From contig NVSZ01000033.1 in the NCBI GenBank assembly GCA_002732845.1, positions 21,210 to 28,554 on the forward strand: a stretch of DNA of 7,345 bases, given 5' to 3'. Made by a program: the position numbers and the translations under genes. This document shows positions 1-6,310 of the stretch, one piece after another; the first letter of the stretch is position 1, and every line of letters begins with the position of its first letter. The notes under the pieces are model-generated. The model did no database searches, was not told the DNA's origin, and worked only from the letters and a program-made list of their open reading frames with translations. Source of the stretch: Rhodospirillaceae bacterium. Its GTDB lineage: Bacteria > Pseudomonadota > Alphaproteobacteria > Rhodospirillales > Magnetovibrionaceae.

Positions 1-683
1 GTAGAAACAGATTTCAAGAAAACATCAATTTCGCGTGTCAAAACACCAATGCGCGCCCGGATGTCTTCGGTAGCACCAGAGGTCTGATTGGCCAGTGCCT
101 TCACTTCGCCCGCAACCACGGCAAAGCCTTTACCGTGTTCGCCCGCGCGTGCGGCTTCGATGGTGGCGTTCAGAGCCAACAAGTTGGTTTGTTTGGCAAT
201 CGCATCAATCGTTTCCAAGATGCCCGCGATTTGATTGGCGGCATCGGTCAATGTTTGGGTGCGTTCACTGACATTTTCAACAACTTCTGTAATGCTGTCC
301 ATGTGACGAACGATGGTATCAACGCTTTCAACACCTTGCGTTGCCGCAGTATTCGAAGACGCTGCCAATTCGGTGGCCGCTGTGCTGGCCTCTGTGATTT
401 GACCGATCGAAGCGGTCAGTTCTTCGACGGCAGCCGCCATGGTTTGGGTGCGGTTATCGGTTTCCATAAGGTTGCTCGACATTTGAGCAACGGACGTCAT
501 CGCGTCACTGGCATTCATGGAAAAACGGACGGTCCGGTCCAAGGCTGCTTTAGAATCATCAGATAAAAATTTACCAAGCTCACAGATGGCCATAGACAAA
601 GGATCATCATCAACGGGCATCTGCGAAAAATCACCATTCATCATGGCACGAAGAATGGACGCAATTTCATTTGGATCGGACAT
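1..683 (-). CDS. Cytoplasmic methyl-accepting chemotaxis protein, N-terminal part (C-terminus outside the window)
   Basis: Chemoreceptor that would pass a sensory signal to the CheA kinase through CheW. The reading frame from ATG at 683 gives 227 residues before the left edge. Residues about 165-195 hold the highly conserved MCP hairpin tip, with the [10 protein letters not shown] and [12 protein letters not shown] motifs (the central Glu is residue 176), flanked by long heptad-rich helices. There is no signal peptide or membrane helix. The first 45 residues contain a short stretch ([19 protein letters not shown]) that faintly resembles a degenerate HAMP helix, so the receptor looks soluble; any sensor domain would have to lie in the unseen C-terminal part. 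The start is supported by an AAAGG element about ten bases upstream and by the candidate promoter at 732-761. Family assignment is very secure; ligand and start are less so. Confidence 0.95.
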   Translation of the reverse strand, partial: MSDPNEIASILRAMMNGDFSQMPVDDDPLSMAICELGKFLSDDSKAALDRTVRFSMNASDAMTSVAQMSSNLMETDNRTQTMAAAVEELTASIGQITEASTAATELAASSNTAATQGVESVDTIVRHMDSITEVVENVSERTQTLTDAANQIAGILETIDAIAKQTNLLALNATIEAARAGEHGKGFAVVAGEVKALANQTSGATEDIRARIGVLTREIDVFLKSVS

Positions 684-731
684 ACAGGGGGGCCTTTTAG
701 GTTCAAATATTAAAATCAAAATTTTAGATAC

Positions 732-761
732 ATTATAATTAGTACCTCAATTAAAGCGCAA
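732..761 (-). promoter_or_regulatory. Candidate sigma-70-type promoter of the chemoreceptor gene
   Basis: Read on the minus strand there is a TTGCGC -35 box (756-761), an 18-base spacer and a perfect TATAAT -10 box (732-737). Transcription would begin near 725, leaving a leader of about 40 bases before the ATG at 683. The -35 box is also one arm of a GCGCAA/TTGCGC inverted repeat (756-781, 14-base gap), which could serve as a regulator site. Seen by eye only. Apart from this, the gene-free stretch 684-860 is AT-rich and shows nothing else I can name. Confidence 0.5.
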
Positions 762-860
762 TTGTACAGCGATTTTTGCGCTTATAGAGAACAACAAAAG
801 ACACTTTAGTTCAAACGTGCACCCGTTTTACGGCCCCCAATAAGTATGATGAATTAAAAA

Positions 861-1247
<387 letters not shown>

Positions 1248-1253
1248 TGGGCT

Positions 1254-1282
1254 AACTTAACGCGTTAAATGTGTTCCATCAA
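1254..1282 (-). promoter_or_regulatory. Candidate rnpB promoter overlapping the 3' end of the amidase gene
   Basis: On the minus strand a TTGATG -35 box (1277-1282), a 17-base spacer and a TAAGTT -10 box (1254-1259) place the start of transcription near 1247, exactly at the inferred 5' end of the RNase P RNA. The -35 box and most of the spacer lie inside the last codons and stop of the upstream amidase gene. The -10 box is only a moderate match to consensus. Confidence 0.45.
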
Positions 1283-1927
1283 GACTTTGAGGATGCCAGC
1301 CGTTTCATCGTCCATCACACCATCCACCTTAGAGGGACGAAAGTGACGTTGAAAAGCCGCAATGGTGGCGGGCAAGTCGGTCACTGAATAGCCATACGCC
1401 GACAATAACATTTGGGCTTGATCGTCGCTCATCAACACAGGGGTGGTGCCTTCGACCCATAGTCCCACACCAACCGCAGCCAAGCGGCGCCAATCAAAAC
1501 GTTCCCCCGGATCTTGTTTGCGCCGGGGGGCGACATCGGAATGCCCCACAACATTTTGGGCCGGAATCTGGTGCCGCATGAGGATCGATCGCGCGAGTTT
1601 CGTCAACGCCACCATTTGCGGTTCCGGAAAATCCTGATACCCAAGTTCATGCCCCGGGTTCACCAATTCAACACCTATGGAATGCCCGTTTACATCCACG
1701 GCCCCCCGCCACCAAGCGACACCCGCGTGCCAGGCGCGTTTGTCTTCGTCGACCAAACGATGAACGGTACCGTCTTCTTCGATCACATAATGGGAACTGA
1801 CCTGTGCTTCTGGGTCACACAAGCGCTCAATTGCTTCTGCACACGTTTTCATGCCGGTGTAATGAATCACCAACATGTCCAGTGGCAGGCCCGGCAAACG
1901 ATCATTAAAGTTGGGGGATACCTTCAC
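1265..1927 (-). CDS. N-acetylmuramoyl-L-alanine amidase (Amidase_2, AmpD/AmiD type) with C-terminal peptidoglycan-binding domain
   Basis: Zinc amidase that cuts the bond between N-acetylmuramic acid (or its anhydro form) and the L-Ala of the stem peptide. The 220 residues hold an Amidase_2 domain (about 15-145). Likely zinc ligands are His22 in IHYTGM, His129 in VGHSDVAP and Asp139 in KQDPG; Glu87 in the IGVEL motif is also conserved. A PG_binding_1-like three-helix domain follows (about 162-218, with AFQRHF and VDGVMDDET). No signal peptide is visible, so the protein looks cytoplasmic and suited to recycling like AmpD, although the two-domain layout resembles the E. coli lipoprotein AmiD. 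The start is GTG at 1927, with a GAGGG element 5-6 bases upstream; the GTGA overlap with the stop of the DjlA-like gene indicates translational coupling. Family very likely; AmpD versus AmiD role unresolved. Confidence 0.93.
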   Translation of the reverse strand: MKVSPNFNDRLPGLPLDMLVIHYTGMKTCAEAIERLCDPEAQVSSHYVIEEDGTVHRLVDEDKRAWHAGVAWWRGAVDVNGHSIGVELVNPGHELGYQDFPEPQMVALTKLARSILMRHQIPAQNVVGHSDVAPRRKQDPGERFDWRRLAAVGVGLWVEGTTPVLMSDDQAQMLLSAYGYSVTDLPATIAAFQRHFRPSKVDGVMDDETAGILKVLMEHI

Positions 1928-2676
1928 TTAAACCCTCGCTCTTTTTTTACAGTGTCATAGGCGGCGTTAATGGCCGCCATTTTTTCATTGGCCACATCAA
2001 TAAATTCTTGCGGCAAGCCTTCGGCCATCAACTTGTCAGGGTGATTTTCATGGATCAGTTTGCGGTAGGTTGACTTAAGTTCAGCATCGCTCGCGTCCCG
2101 AGGCAGCCCCAAAATTTCATAAGGGTCCGCAGCCCCACCCGGGCCAGCATGAGACGCCGTAATACGATCAAAGTCGTGCTGATCAAAGCCAAAGATTTGC
2201 GCCACGTTCCACAAAAATTCGATTTCCGAAGGATGGACTTCTCCATCAGCTTTTGCGATGTGATAGAGCCCCCCCAGCAATTCTTCCAAAACGTACGGTT
2301 CGTGGGGAAACATATTGGCAACCTGTTGAGCGTACATTTCATAGCCCGCCGTAGACGTCTTCGCACGGTCAAAAATTCGACCGACGTTGGCGGCTTCTTC
2401 GGGAGGAATTTTAAAGAGCTTTTTAAACGCATCAACCTCATCACGGGTCACGTGACCATCGGCTTTGGCCATTTTTGCCCCCAAGGCAATCACGGCTAAG
2501 GTAAACGTCACTTGACGTTCATCTTCGTGGTAATTCCGCCCACCATGATGCGTAACCGAACTTTCAGCTTTCATTTTGTCGACGGCATGCCCCGCAGCGG
2601 CTCCCAGCAACGCCCCCAAAGGCCCCCCCATTGCAAAGCCTGCAACGCCACCAATAACTTTTCCCAAGATGCTCAT
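1924..2676 (-). CDS. DjlA-like TerB/DnaJ-domain co-chaperone
   Basis: J-domain protein expected to stimulate the ATPase of DnaK at the membrane. From ATG 2676 it has 250 residues. Residues 8-30 form a glycine- and alanine-rich hydrophobic segment (VIGGVAGFAMGGPLGALL), a likely membrane anchor. Residues about 55-172 form a TerB-like helical domain with two KADG motifs (71-74 and 142-145), the metal-loop type repeat of that family. Residues about 184-245 form a DnaJ domain with the HPD tripeptide at 212-214 that is essential for DnaK activation. A GTG at 2682 in the same frame is possible, but GGCGG lies five bases before the ATG at 2676 and would run into the GTG, and relatives that I recall begin MSI. 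The stop overlaps the amidase GTG by four bases. The pair suggests envelope quality control, which is inference. Confidence 0.92.
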   Translation of the reverse strand: MSILGKVIGGVAGFAMGGPLGALLGAAAGHAVDKMKAESSVTHHGGRNYHEDERQVTFTLAVIALGAKMAKADGHVTRDEVDAFKKLFKIPPEEAANVGRIFDRAKTSTAGYEMYAQQVANMFPHEPYVLEELLGGLYHIAKADGEVHPSEIEFLWNVAQIFGFDQHDFDRITASHAGPGGAADPYEILGLPRDASDAELKSTYRKLIHENHPDKLMAEGLPQEFIDVANEKMAAINAAYDTVKKERGFK

Positions 2677-2717
2677 GTACACCGCCGTTTTAAATTTAAA
2701 TTAATCTACTGTTAAAA

Positions 2718-2746
2718 AATGTAAGGGTAGATGGATCTTACCACAA
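2718..2746 (-). promoter_or_regulatory. Weak candidate promoter for the DjlA-like/amidase gene pair
   Basis: Minus-strand TTGTGG (2741-2746), a 17-base spacer and TACATT (2718-2723). It lies in the 94-base gap between the Sel1 lipoprotein stop and the DjlA-like start, and would give a leader of about 35 bases. The match is modest. No clear terminator follows the Sel1 gene, so read-through from it is also possible. Confidence 0.3.
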
Positions 2747-2770
2747 GACCTAGTACACCTTGGCGGGAAT

Positions 2771-3682
2771 TTAGCGTTTAAATACCGCCAGGCGTTCCCG
2801 CAAAATATCCACCATGACGCCATCGATGCCGCCTTTGCCAAGGCCTTGAGCCTTGCGGAAGGCCTGGACGGCCAATTGTGTGCGGTCGCCGCTTAGACCA
2901 TCGGCCAACCCCGCATTAAAGCCCATTCGGCCCAGCGCATATTGCACAAAGCGAACCAAGGCCTTGTTTTCGGCATCTTCGGCAGGTTCTTTGGTCCAGG
3001 CCTTTGCGCGCTTATTGCTTTGCACAAAAACAGATTTTTTTAAGCGGGCTTTCAAGGTGCTGATCACCGGGGCCGCATGTTCAAAGCCATTTTTCTGGGC
3101 AATCAACAGCCACACCAAACCTTCTTCGCGTTGCGGGGCTCCGGTCATGCCGGTTGCCATGGCAACGCCCATGGAAAATTGCGCTTTGCTATGGCCCGCC
3201 CGCGCGGCACGTTCCAACCAAGACAAGCCCCAAGCGGGTTCGATCGCGGTGCCGCGACCATTCAGGTAAGCATCTCCCAAAGCATATTGGGCATCGACTT
3301 GGCCCACCGCAGCGGCCATGGAATACCAATCAATCTGGCGCCCGAGTTCGACTTGTTGTTCGCCCAAGATATAAGCCGCATCGCCCTGGCCTTGCATCGC
3401 AGCACGTTCCAACCACTTTTGCGCGGCGGGGTCATTGGCGTTGGCTTTTAACAGCGCGACAGCGAAACGGTACTGGGCCTCGGCTCCGACGGGGTCAGGT
3501 TCTGCGACGTCAAGAGCCTCGACAGCCTCAGGTGCTTGAAGAGCTTCAACAGCCACAGATTCTTGGCTAACCTTAAAATTATGTTTTAAATTGGGGGTAC
3601 ACGCGCCCATCAACAAGGTCACGACCACCAAGCCAGAGACACGCGCCCAACGGCCTAAATACATTTGTTCAGCTTTTGACAT
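2771..3682 (-). CDS. Sel1-repeat lipoprotein with C-terminal peptidoglycan-binding-like domain
   Basis: Predicted exported lipoprotein of 303 residues. A positively charged N-terminus and hydrophobic stretch (15-27) lead to a lipobox ending in MGAC, with the lipidated Cys at 28; Met at position -3 is less usual than Leu but acceptable. Residues about 40-65 are an acidic, low-complexity linker with repeated VEAL. Residues about 66-205 contain roughly four Sel1-type helical repeats, visible as WLERAA-QG, WYSMAAAVGQ-DAQYALG and WLERAARAGHSKAQFSMG. Residues about 241-300 resemble PG_binding_1 (FVQYALGRMGF, TQLAVQAFRKAQG, DGVM). Such proteins usually act as scaffolds in the envelope; the partner is unknown. 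The ATG at 3682 has AGGA about six bases upstream. It is followed by the DjlA-like and amidase genes on the same strand, consistent with a peptidoglycan-related role. Confidence 0.88.
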   Translation of the reverse strand: MSKAEQMYLGRWARVSGLVVVTLLMGACTPNLKHNFKVSQESVAVEALQAPEAVEALDVAEPDPVGAEAQYRFAVALLKANANDPAAQKWLERAAMQGQGDAAYILGEQQVELGRQIDWYSMAAAVGQVDAQYALGDAYLNGRGTAIEPAWGLSWLERAARAGHSKAQFSMGVAMATGMTGAPQREEGLVWLLIAQKNGFEHAAPVISTLKARLKKSVFVQSNKRAKAWTKEPAEDAENKALVRFVQYALGRMGFNAGLADGLSGDRTQLAVQAFRKAQGLGKGGIDGVMVDILRERLAVFKR

Positions 3683-3757
3683 GATCTTTCCTGACTTAAT
3701 AATAATTGTCTACATGACATTATTCTTGTTTTACGATGCCCTTCATTTAACAGATCA

Positions 3758-3786
3758 TTTATCCCTTGCACAGACTCGAAATACAA
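3758..3786 (-). promoter_or_regulatory. Weak candidate promoter of the Sel1 lipoprotein gene
   Basis: Minus-strand TTGTAT (3781-3786), a 17-base spacer and GATAAA (3758-3763), giving a leader of about 70 bases. Each box matches consensus only in part. Other AT-rich stretches between 3690 and 3730 could serve instead, so this is a suggestion only. Confidence 0.25.
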
Positions 3787-3856
3787 TGCAGTGACCGCAA
3801 TCGCAACAATTGTTCCTGACGCGCAAATATGTTAAAGATATTGTTACGCGAATCAG

Positions 3857-3876
3857 ATATACAAAACTTTGTATAT
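3857..3876. promoter_or_regulatory. Perfect 9+9 bp palindrome upstream of the TolC-family gene (candidate operator)
   Basis: ATATACAAA, two central bases AC, then TTTGTATAT: a perfect dyad ending 28 bases before the GTG start of the outer-membrane channel gene. Its right arm contains TATATT (3872-3877), a possible -10 element, so a bound dimeric regulator could block transcription. I see no good -35 box at the right distance. No regulator gene is adjacent, so the binding protein is unknown. A short palindrome AACAATTGTT (3805-3814) also lies in this 222-base divergent region. Confidence 0.4.
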
Positions 3877-3904
3877 TTTAGATGTTTAAGTTTAGGGATA
3901 AGAC

Positions 3905-5221
3905 GTGAAGAAAAGCACGCACATTTTCGTCACCATGGCCGCTTCCGCTTGGTTTATCGCCACGGTGGGAAGCGCCTTTGCGAATCCTATTGAAGGTGAA
4001 CTCAGGGGTTTGCTCGACAGCCACCCCAAAATTCGGGTGGGCGAAAAAAAGCTTGAATCCCGTCGTATATCCATAAAAGAAGCCAAATCTCTTTTTTACC
4101 CCAAGGTCGATCTGCTTGCCGAAGCGGGGCCAGAAGTTATTGATAACCCCACCAGCCGTGGCAAGGGTGAAGGCGACCCCAACCGCAGCCCTCTCTCGAC
4201 CGCAAAACTCACCATAACGCAAAACCTGTTTGATGGACAACGCACCGCGTCACAAGTTCGCTCGGCCTCCATCAACCGCGAAATTGCTTCGATTTCTTTG
4301 GAAGGCACCCGCCAAACCACGTTGTTTGAAGGTGTCGTGGCCTACATCAATGTTTTGCGCCAACGCCGCCTTAAGGAAATGGCGCTTGAAAATGAACGCA
4401 CCATTTTGCGCCAGCTCAATCTGGAAGACGAACGTGTCCGCCGGGGATCGGGTGTGAATGTGGACGTCTTGCAAGCCAAATCACGTTTGCAAATCGCCAA
4501 AGAACGCCGCGTCGGCTACGAAGGCGCGTTGATCAATGCCATAAGCAGTTATGAGCAAGTGTTTGGGCATGTTCCAGACCTCACGACCATGATTGATCCG
4601 TCTCCTCCGGCTCAGGTCATTCCGTCTAATCTTGAACGGGCGACCGAGATTGCCTTGATGGAAAACCCGGCCTTGCTCAGTGGCGCAAGCACCATGGAAA
4701 TGAACCGCGAAAAGAAACGCGAAACCAGGAGCCAGCTGTTCCCTAAAATTGACCTCATTGGCACCGCCAACTATGAAAAAAACCTTGGCACCTCTACGGG
4801 CATTCGGCGCGACTATGGGGCCAAACTTTCCGCCAATTGGGCTTTGTTCTCAGGGGGATCAACGCTCAATGCCATGGAACGCAATTCATTTGACTACCGT
4901 GCTTCCATGGATAATTATGATTTCCTCACCTCCAAAATCATTGAGCAAACCCGTGTGGCTTGGCAAACCTTGGTGACGTCCCGTGAACGCAAAGAACTTT
5001 TGGGCAACGCGGTCAACATTGCGTCGGAAGTGTTCGACAGTCGTAAAAAATTACGTGACGCGGGTAAAGAAACCGTCATCAACGTGTTGGACGCAGAAAA
5101 TGAAGTGAACAATGCGCAAATCAACTACACCACATCATCTTATGATGCGCGCATGGCCATTTACCAACTGCTTTTGGCCATGGGGCGTTTGATGCCTCAG
5201 TACATCGTTTCTGAACGTTAA
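3905..5221 (+). CDS. TolC-family outer-membrane efflux/secretion channel
   Basis: Outer-membrane channel subunit of the OEP family, which as a trimer spans the outer membrane and periplasm for an efflux pump or type I secretion system. 438 residues, the usual length. The signal peptide is residues 1-26 with an AFA/N cleavage site. The internal duplication typical of TolC is clear: YPKVDL (65-70) and FPKIDL (279-284) open the two halves, QNLFDG (106-111) matches WALFSG (312-317), and GVNVDVLQAKSRL (183-195) matches ETVINVLDAENEV (389-401). The start is GTG with AGGGA six bases upstream (3894-3898), placing the signal peptide correctly. No inner-membrane pump, ABC transporter or HlyD-type adaptor is encoded in the window, so the partner and substrate cannot be named. 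It is transcribed away from the Sel1 lipoprotein gene. Confidence 0.95.
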   Translation: MKKSTHIFVTMAASAWFIATVGSAFANPIEGELRGLLDSHPKIRVGEKKLESRRISIKEAKSLFYPKVDLLAEAGPEVIDNPTSRGKGEGDPNRSPLSTAKLTITQNLFDGQRTASQVRSASINREIASISLEGTRQTTLFEGVVAYINVLRQRRLKEMALENERTILRQLNLEDERVRRGSGVNVDVLQAKSRLQIAKERRVGYEGALINAISSYEQVFGHVPDLTTMIDPSPPAQVIPSNLERATEIALMENPALLSGASTMEMNREKKRETRSQLFPKIDLIGTANYEKNLGTSTGIRRDYGAKLSANWALFSGGSTLNAMERNSFDYRASMDNYDFLTSKIIEQTRVAWQTLVTSRERKELLGNAVNIASEVFDSRKKLRDAGKETVINVLDAENEVNNAQINYTTSSYDARMAIYQLLLAMGRLMPQYIVSER

Positions 5222-5254
5222 ACCGCAATATATTTTAAAATATAATTTACGGTT
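5221..5254 (+). terminator. AT-rich dyad just after the TolC-family gene, possible weak terminator
   Basis: Starting on the last base of the stop codon, AACCG (5221-5225) and CGGTT (5250-5254) enclose a perfect 16-bp palindrome TATATTTTAAAATATA (5229-5244). As RNA this can fold into an A-U hairpin with a short GC clamp beneath an internal loop. No good U-tract follows, so termination would be weak; the palindrome could instead be a protein site. Confidence 0.3.
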
Positions 5255-5270
5255 TCTGTTCTGGGTTTGC

Positions 5271-5349
5271 GAACCTGAACGAAAAAATCGAACACATTCA
5301 ATAGATTAAGAAAACATCGTGCGTGGGGCTGAACGCCCTGTTCAGGTTC
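5271..5349. repeat. Long-range inverted repeat, 10-bp arms
   Basis: GAACCTGAAC at 5271-5280 is the exact reverse complement of GTTCAGGTTC at 5340-5349, with 59 bases between. A further CTGAACG at 5330-5336 repeats the left-arm sequence. The right arm runs into the phased repeats at 5343-5378, so the CTGAA element recurs in both orientations through this intergenic region (5222-5438), which contains no other gene that I can see. Confidence 0.5.
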
Positions 5350-5378
5350 ACGACAGGTTCAATTCAGAAACCATTCAG
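5341..5378. promoter_or_regulatory. Four CAG-type half-sites in exact 11-bp phase, candidate response-regulator site
   Basis: CAG begins at 5343, 5354, 5365 and 5376, exactly 11 bases apart. The first two copies share CAGGTTCA; copies 1, 3 and 4 share TTCAG, while copy 2 has GACAG. Read on the other strand the units are CTGAATG, CTGAATT, CTGTCGT and CTGAACA. Tandem sites with 11-bp pitch are the known layout of PhoB/OmpR-family boxes (for example CTGTCAT-N4-CTGTCAT). The last unit sits at the -35 region of the TATAAT at 5395-5400, where no TTGACA-like box is found, as expected for an activator-dependent promoter. The orientation is opposite to that of most Pho boxes, so the regulator's identity is open. 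Confidence 0.45.
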
Positions 5379-5394
5379 TCGCTCTATGGCATCT

Positions 5395-5400
5395 TATAAT
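5395..5400 (+). promoter_or_regulatory. -10 box (TATAAT) of the small membrane protein gene
   Basis: A perfect TATAAT lies 39 bases before the ATG at 5439, so transcription would begin near 5407 with a leader of about 32 bases. The -35 region (about 5372-5379) holds the last of the 11-bp phased repeats rather than a normal -35 sequence. Confidence 0.5.
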
Positions 5401-5438
5401 CATGATTTAACAATCACACACCTTAGAGGAGACGACCC

Positions 5439-5564
5439 ATGAAAAAGCAAGAACAAAAGAAACTCGAAAATCTCCGCATTGCAATCGGCTGCACAGCTAT
5501 CGTCGCCGTCGTCGGCTTGACATCGATTGCCGTCACCATGTTGGGTCTGGCTCAAATGGCTTAA
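5439..5564 (+). CDS. Small single-pass membrane protein, 41 residues, unknown function
   Basis: I do not recognise this gene. The frame from ATG 5439 to TAA 5562-5564 encodes 41 residues: a strongly basic, polar N-terminus (MKKQEQKKLENLR), then an unbroken hydrophobic stretch of about 26 residues (14-39) with one Cys at 18. The positive-inside rule predicts a cytoplasmic N-terminus and a membrane helix. Support for a real gene is good: AGGAG at 5427-5431 with a seven-base spacing, a TATAAT box upstream, and a strong terminator 58 bases downstream, making a self-contained one-gene unit. It could be a small regulator or subunit of a membrane complex, or a hydrophobic toxin-like peptide; nothing here decides between these. 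Confidence 0.75.
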   Translation: MKKQEQKKLENLRIAIGCTAIVAVVGLTSIAVTMLGLAQMA

Positions 5565-5621
5565 GGCTGTTTTTTAGATACTTTCGGACGCGATGTTCCC
5601 CCCCTTAAACATCACGTCCAC

Positions 5622-5655
5622 AACTGCCCCGGCACCGTTTGCCGGGGCAGTTTTG
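5622..5655 (+). terminator. Strong intrinsic terminator
   Basis: A perfect 12-bp GC-rich stem, AACTGCCCCGGC (5622-5633) with GCCGGGGCAGTT (5641-5652), has a seven-base loop and ends in TTTTG. The T-run lies on the plus-strand side only, so it terminates rightward transcription of the small membrane protein gene. Confidence 0.9.
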
Positions 5656-5681
5656 TCTAAAGCTCAATTTCTGATTATAGT
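5653..5681 (+). promoter_or_regulatory. Candidate promoter of the DUF2478 gene, overlapping the terminator T-run
   Basis: TTGTCT (5653-5658), a 17-base spacer and TATAGT (5676-5681) form a good sigma-70-like pair. Initiation near 5688 leaves a leader of about 19 bases before ATG 5707. It also rules out the upstream in-frame ATG at 5593, which lies before the terminator. Confidence 0.6.
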
Positions 5682-5706
5682 GGACCCAATAGACCAGGAG
5701 TTCACG

Positions 5707-6249
5707 ATGCCCAGCGAAATCCAGAACCACCACATTCAGCCCCGTGTTGCCGCGCTTTATGTCGGCCCGACACAATCTTCTAAGGCCGTACTCAAGGCTT
5801 TTTCTCAGAGCCTTATCCATCAAGGCATCTGTGTGCATGGATTATTGCAAGAAAATATCGTTGACGAAAAGGGTCACCGCATCGGCGTTGACGCCATCGA
5901 CATCGTTCGCAATGACCGCATTGAACTTTTGCGCCCCACGCCTTATGAAACGAAACACAAAAGATGTAGCCTAAACTTGGCCCAATTGAGCAAAACCACG
6001 GTTGTTTTGCGCCGGGCCGTTGAACAACATGCTGACATTGCCTTGGTTGAACGTTTCAGCAAAACGGAAAGTGAGGGCGGCGGTTTGGCCGAAGACCTTT
6101 TAAATCTTATGGCCAGCGGCGTGCCAACCGTGGTGAGTGTTGCAAAAGATGAAACTGAATCTTGGTTACGCTATTGCGGGGGCCTTGCCGAAACCATAGA
6201 CTGTAACGAACACGCTCTTATGCGGTGGTGGAAAACCATCTTGCATTAA
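5707..6249 (+). CDS. DUF2478 family protein
   Basis: 180 residues, function not established. It matches the pattern that I recall for DUF2478: an N-terminal beta strand (VAALYVG, 14-20), a helix (KAVLKAFSQSL), a second strand leading to GLLQEN (45-50), a Cys-Leu-like segment near 87-92, then the family's most recognisable block LVERFSKTESEGGGL (113-127, usually N[KR]FG.xEaeG in relatives) and the strand VPTVVSV (139-145). Relatives are often found near molybdate transport genes and have been compared with small NTPases, but no P-loop is present here. Start chosen at 5707 because AGGAG lies six bases upstream (5696-5700) and the promoter and terminator fall before it; the in-frame ATG at 5593 would translate through the terminator hairpin. 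No molybdenum gene lies nearby. Sixty-one bases separate it from the next gene. Confidence 0.8.
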   Translation: MPSEIQNHHIQPRVAALYVGPTQSSKAVLKAFSQSLIHQGICVHGLLQENIVDEKGHRIGVDAIDIVRNDRIELLRPTPYETKHKRCSLNLAQLSKTTVVLRRAVEQHADIALVERFSKTESEGGGLAEDLLNLMASGVPTVVSVAKDETESWLRYCGGLAETIDCNEHALMRWWKTILH

Positions 6250-6310
6250 GGAAATATTTGGGCCTTCATGATAGTGTCCGCCTCAATGCATTCACTCTAA
6301 AGGCTACCTT

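Noticed and set aside
135..566. Plus-strand frame of 143 codons
   Set aside because: It lies wholly opposite the unmistakable MCP signalling domain on the minus strand and shows no recognisable motif.
811..835. Possible hairpin CCGTTTTACGG downstream of rnpB as its terminator
   Set aside because: The stem is only four base pairs with no T-run in the right orientation; the T-run directly after P1 is a better end mark.
2677..2682. GTG at 2682 as the start of the DjlA-like gene
   Set aside because: The only ribosome-binding-like sequence (GGCGG) overlaps it, while the ATG at 2676 has proper spacing and the family-like beginning MSI.
3905..5221. A complete efflux or type I secretion operon
   Set aside because: Only the outer-membrane channel is present; no adaptor or pump gene is encoded on either side.
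5593..5706. N-terminal extension of the DUF2478 protein from ATG 5593
   Set aside because: It would be encoded through a strong terminator hairpin, precedes the promoter at 5653-5681, lacks a good ribosome binding site and is not like the family.
5764..5790. GPTQSSKA in the DUF2478 protein as a Walker A P-loop
   Set aside because: The required Gly before Lys and the Ser/Thr after it are missing (SSKA), so it is not a functional P-loop pattern.
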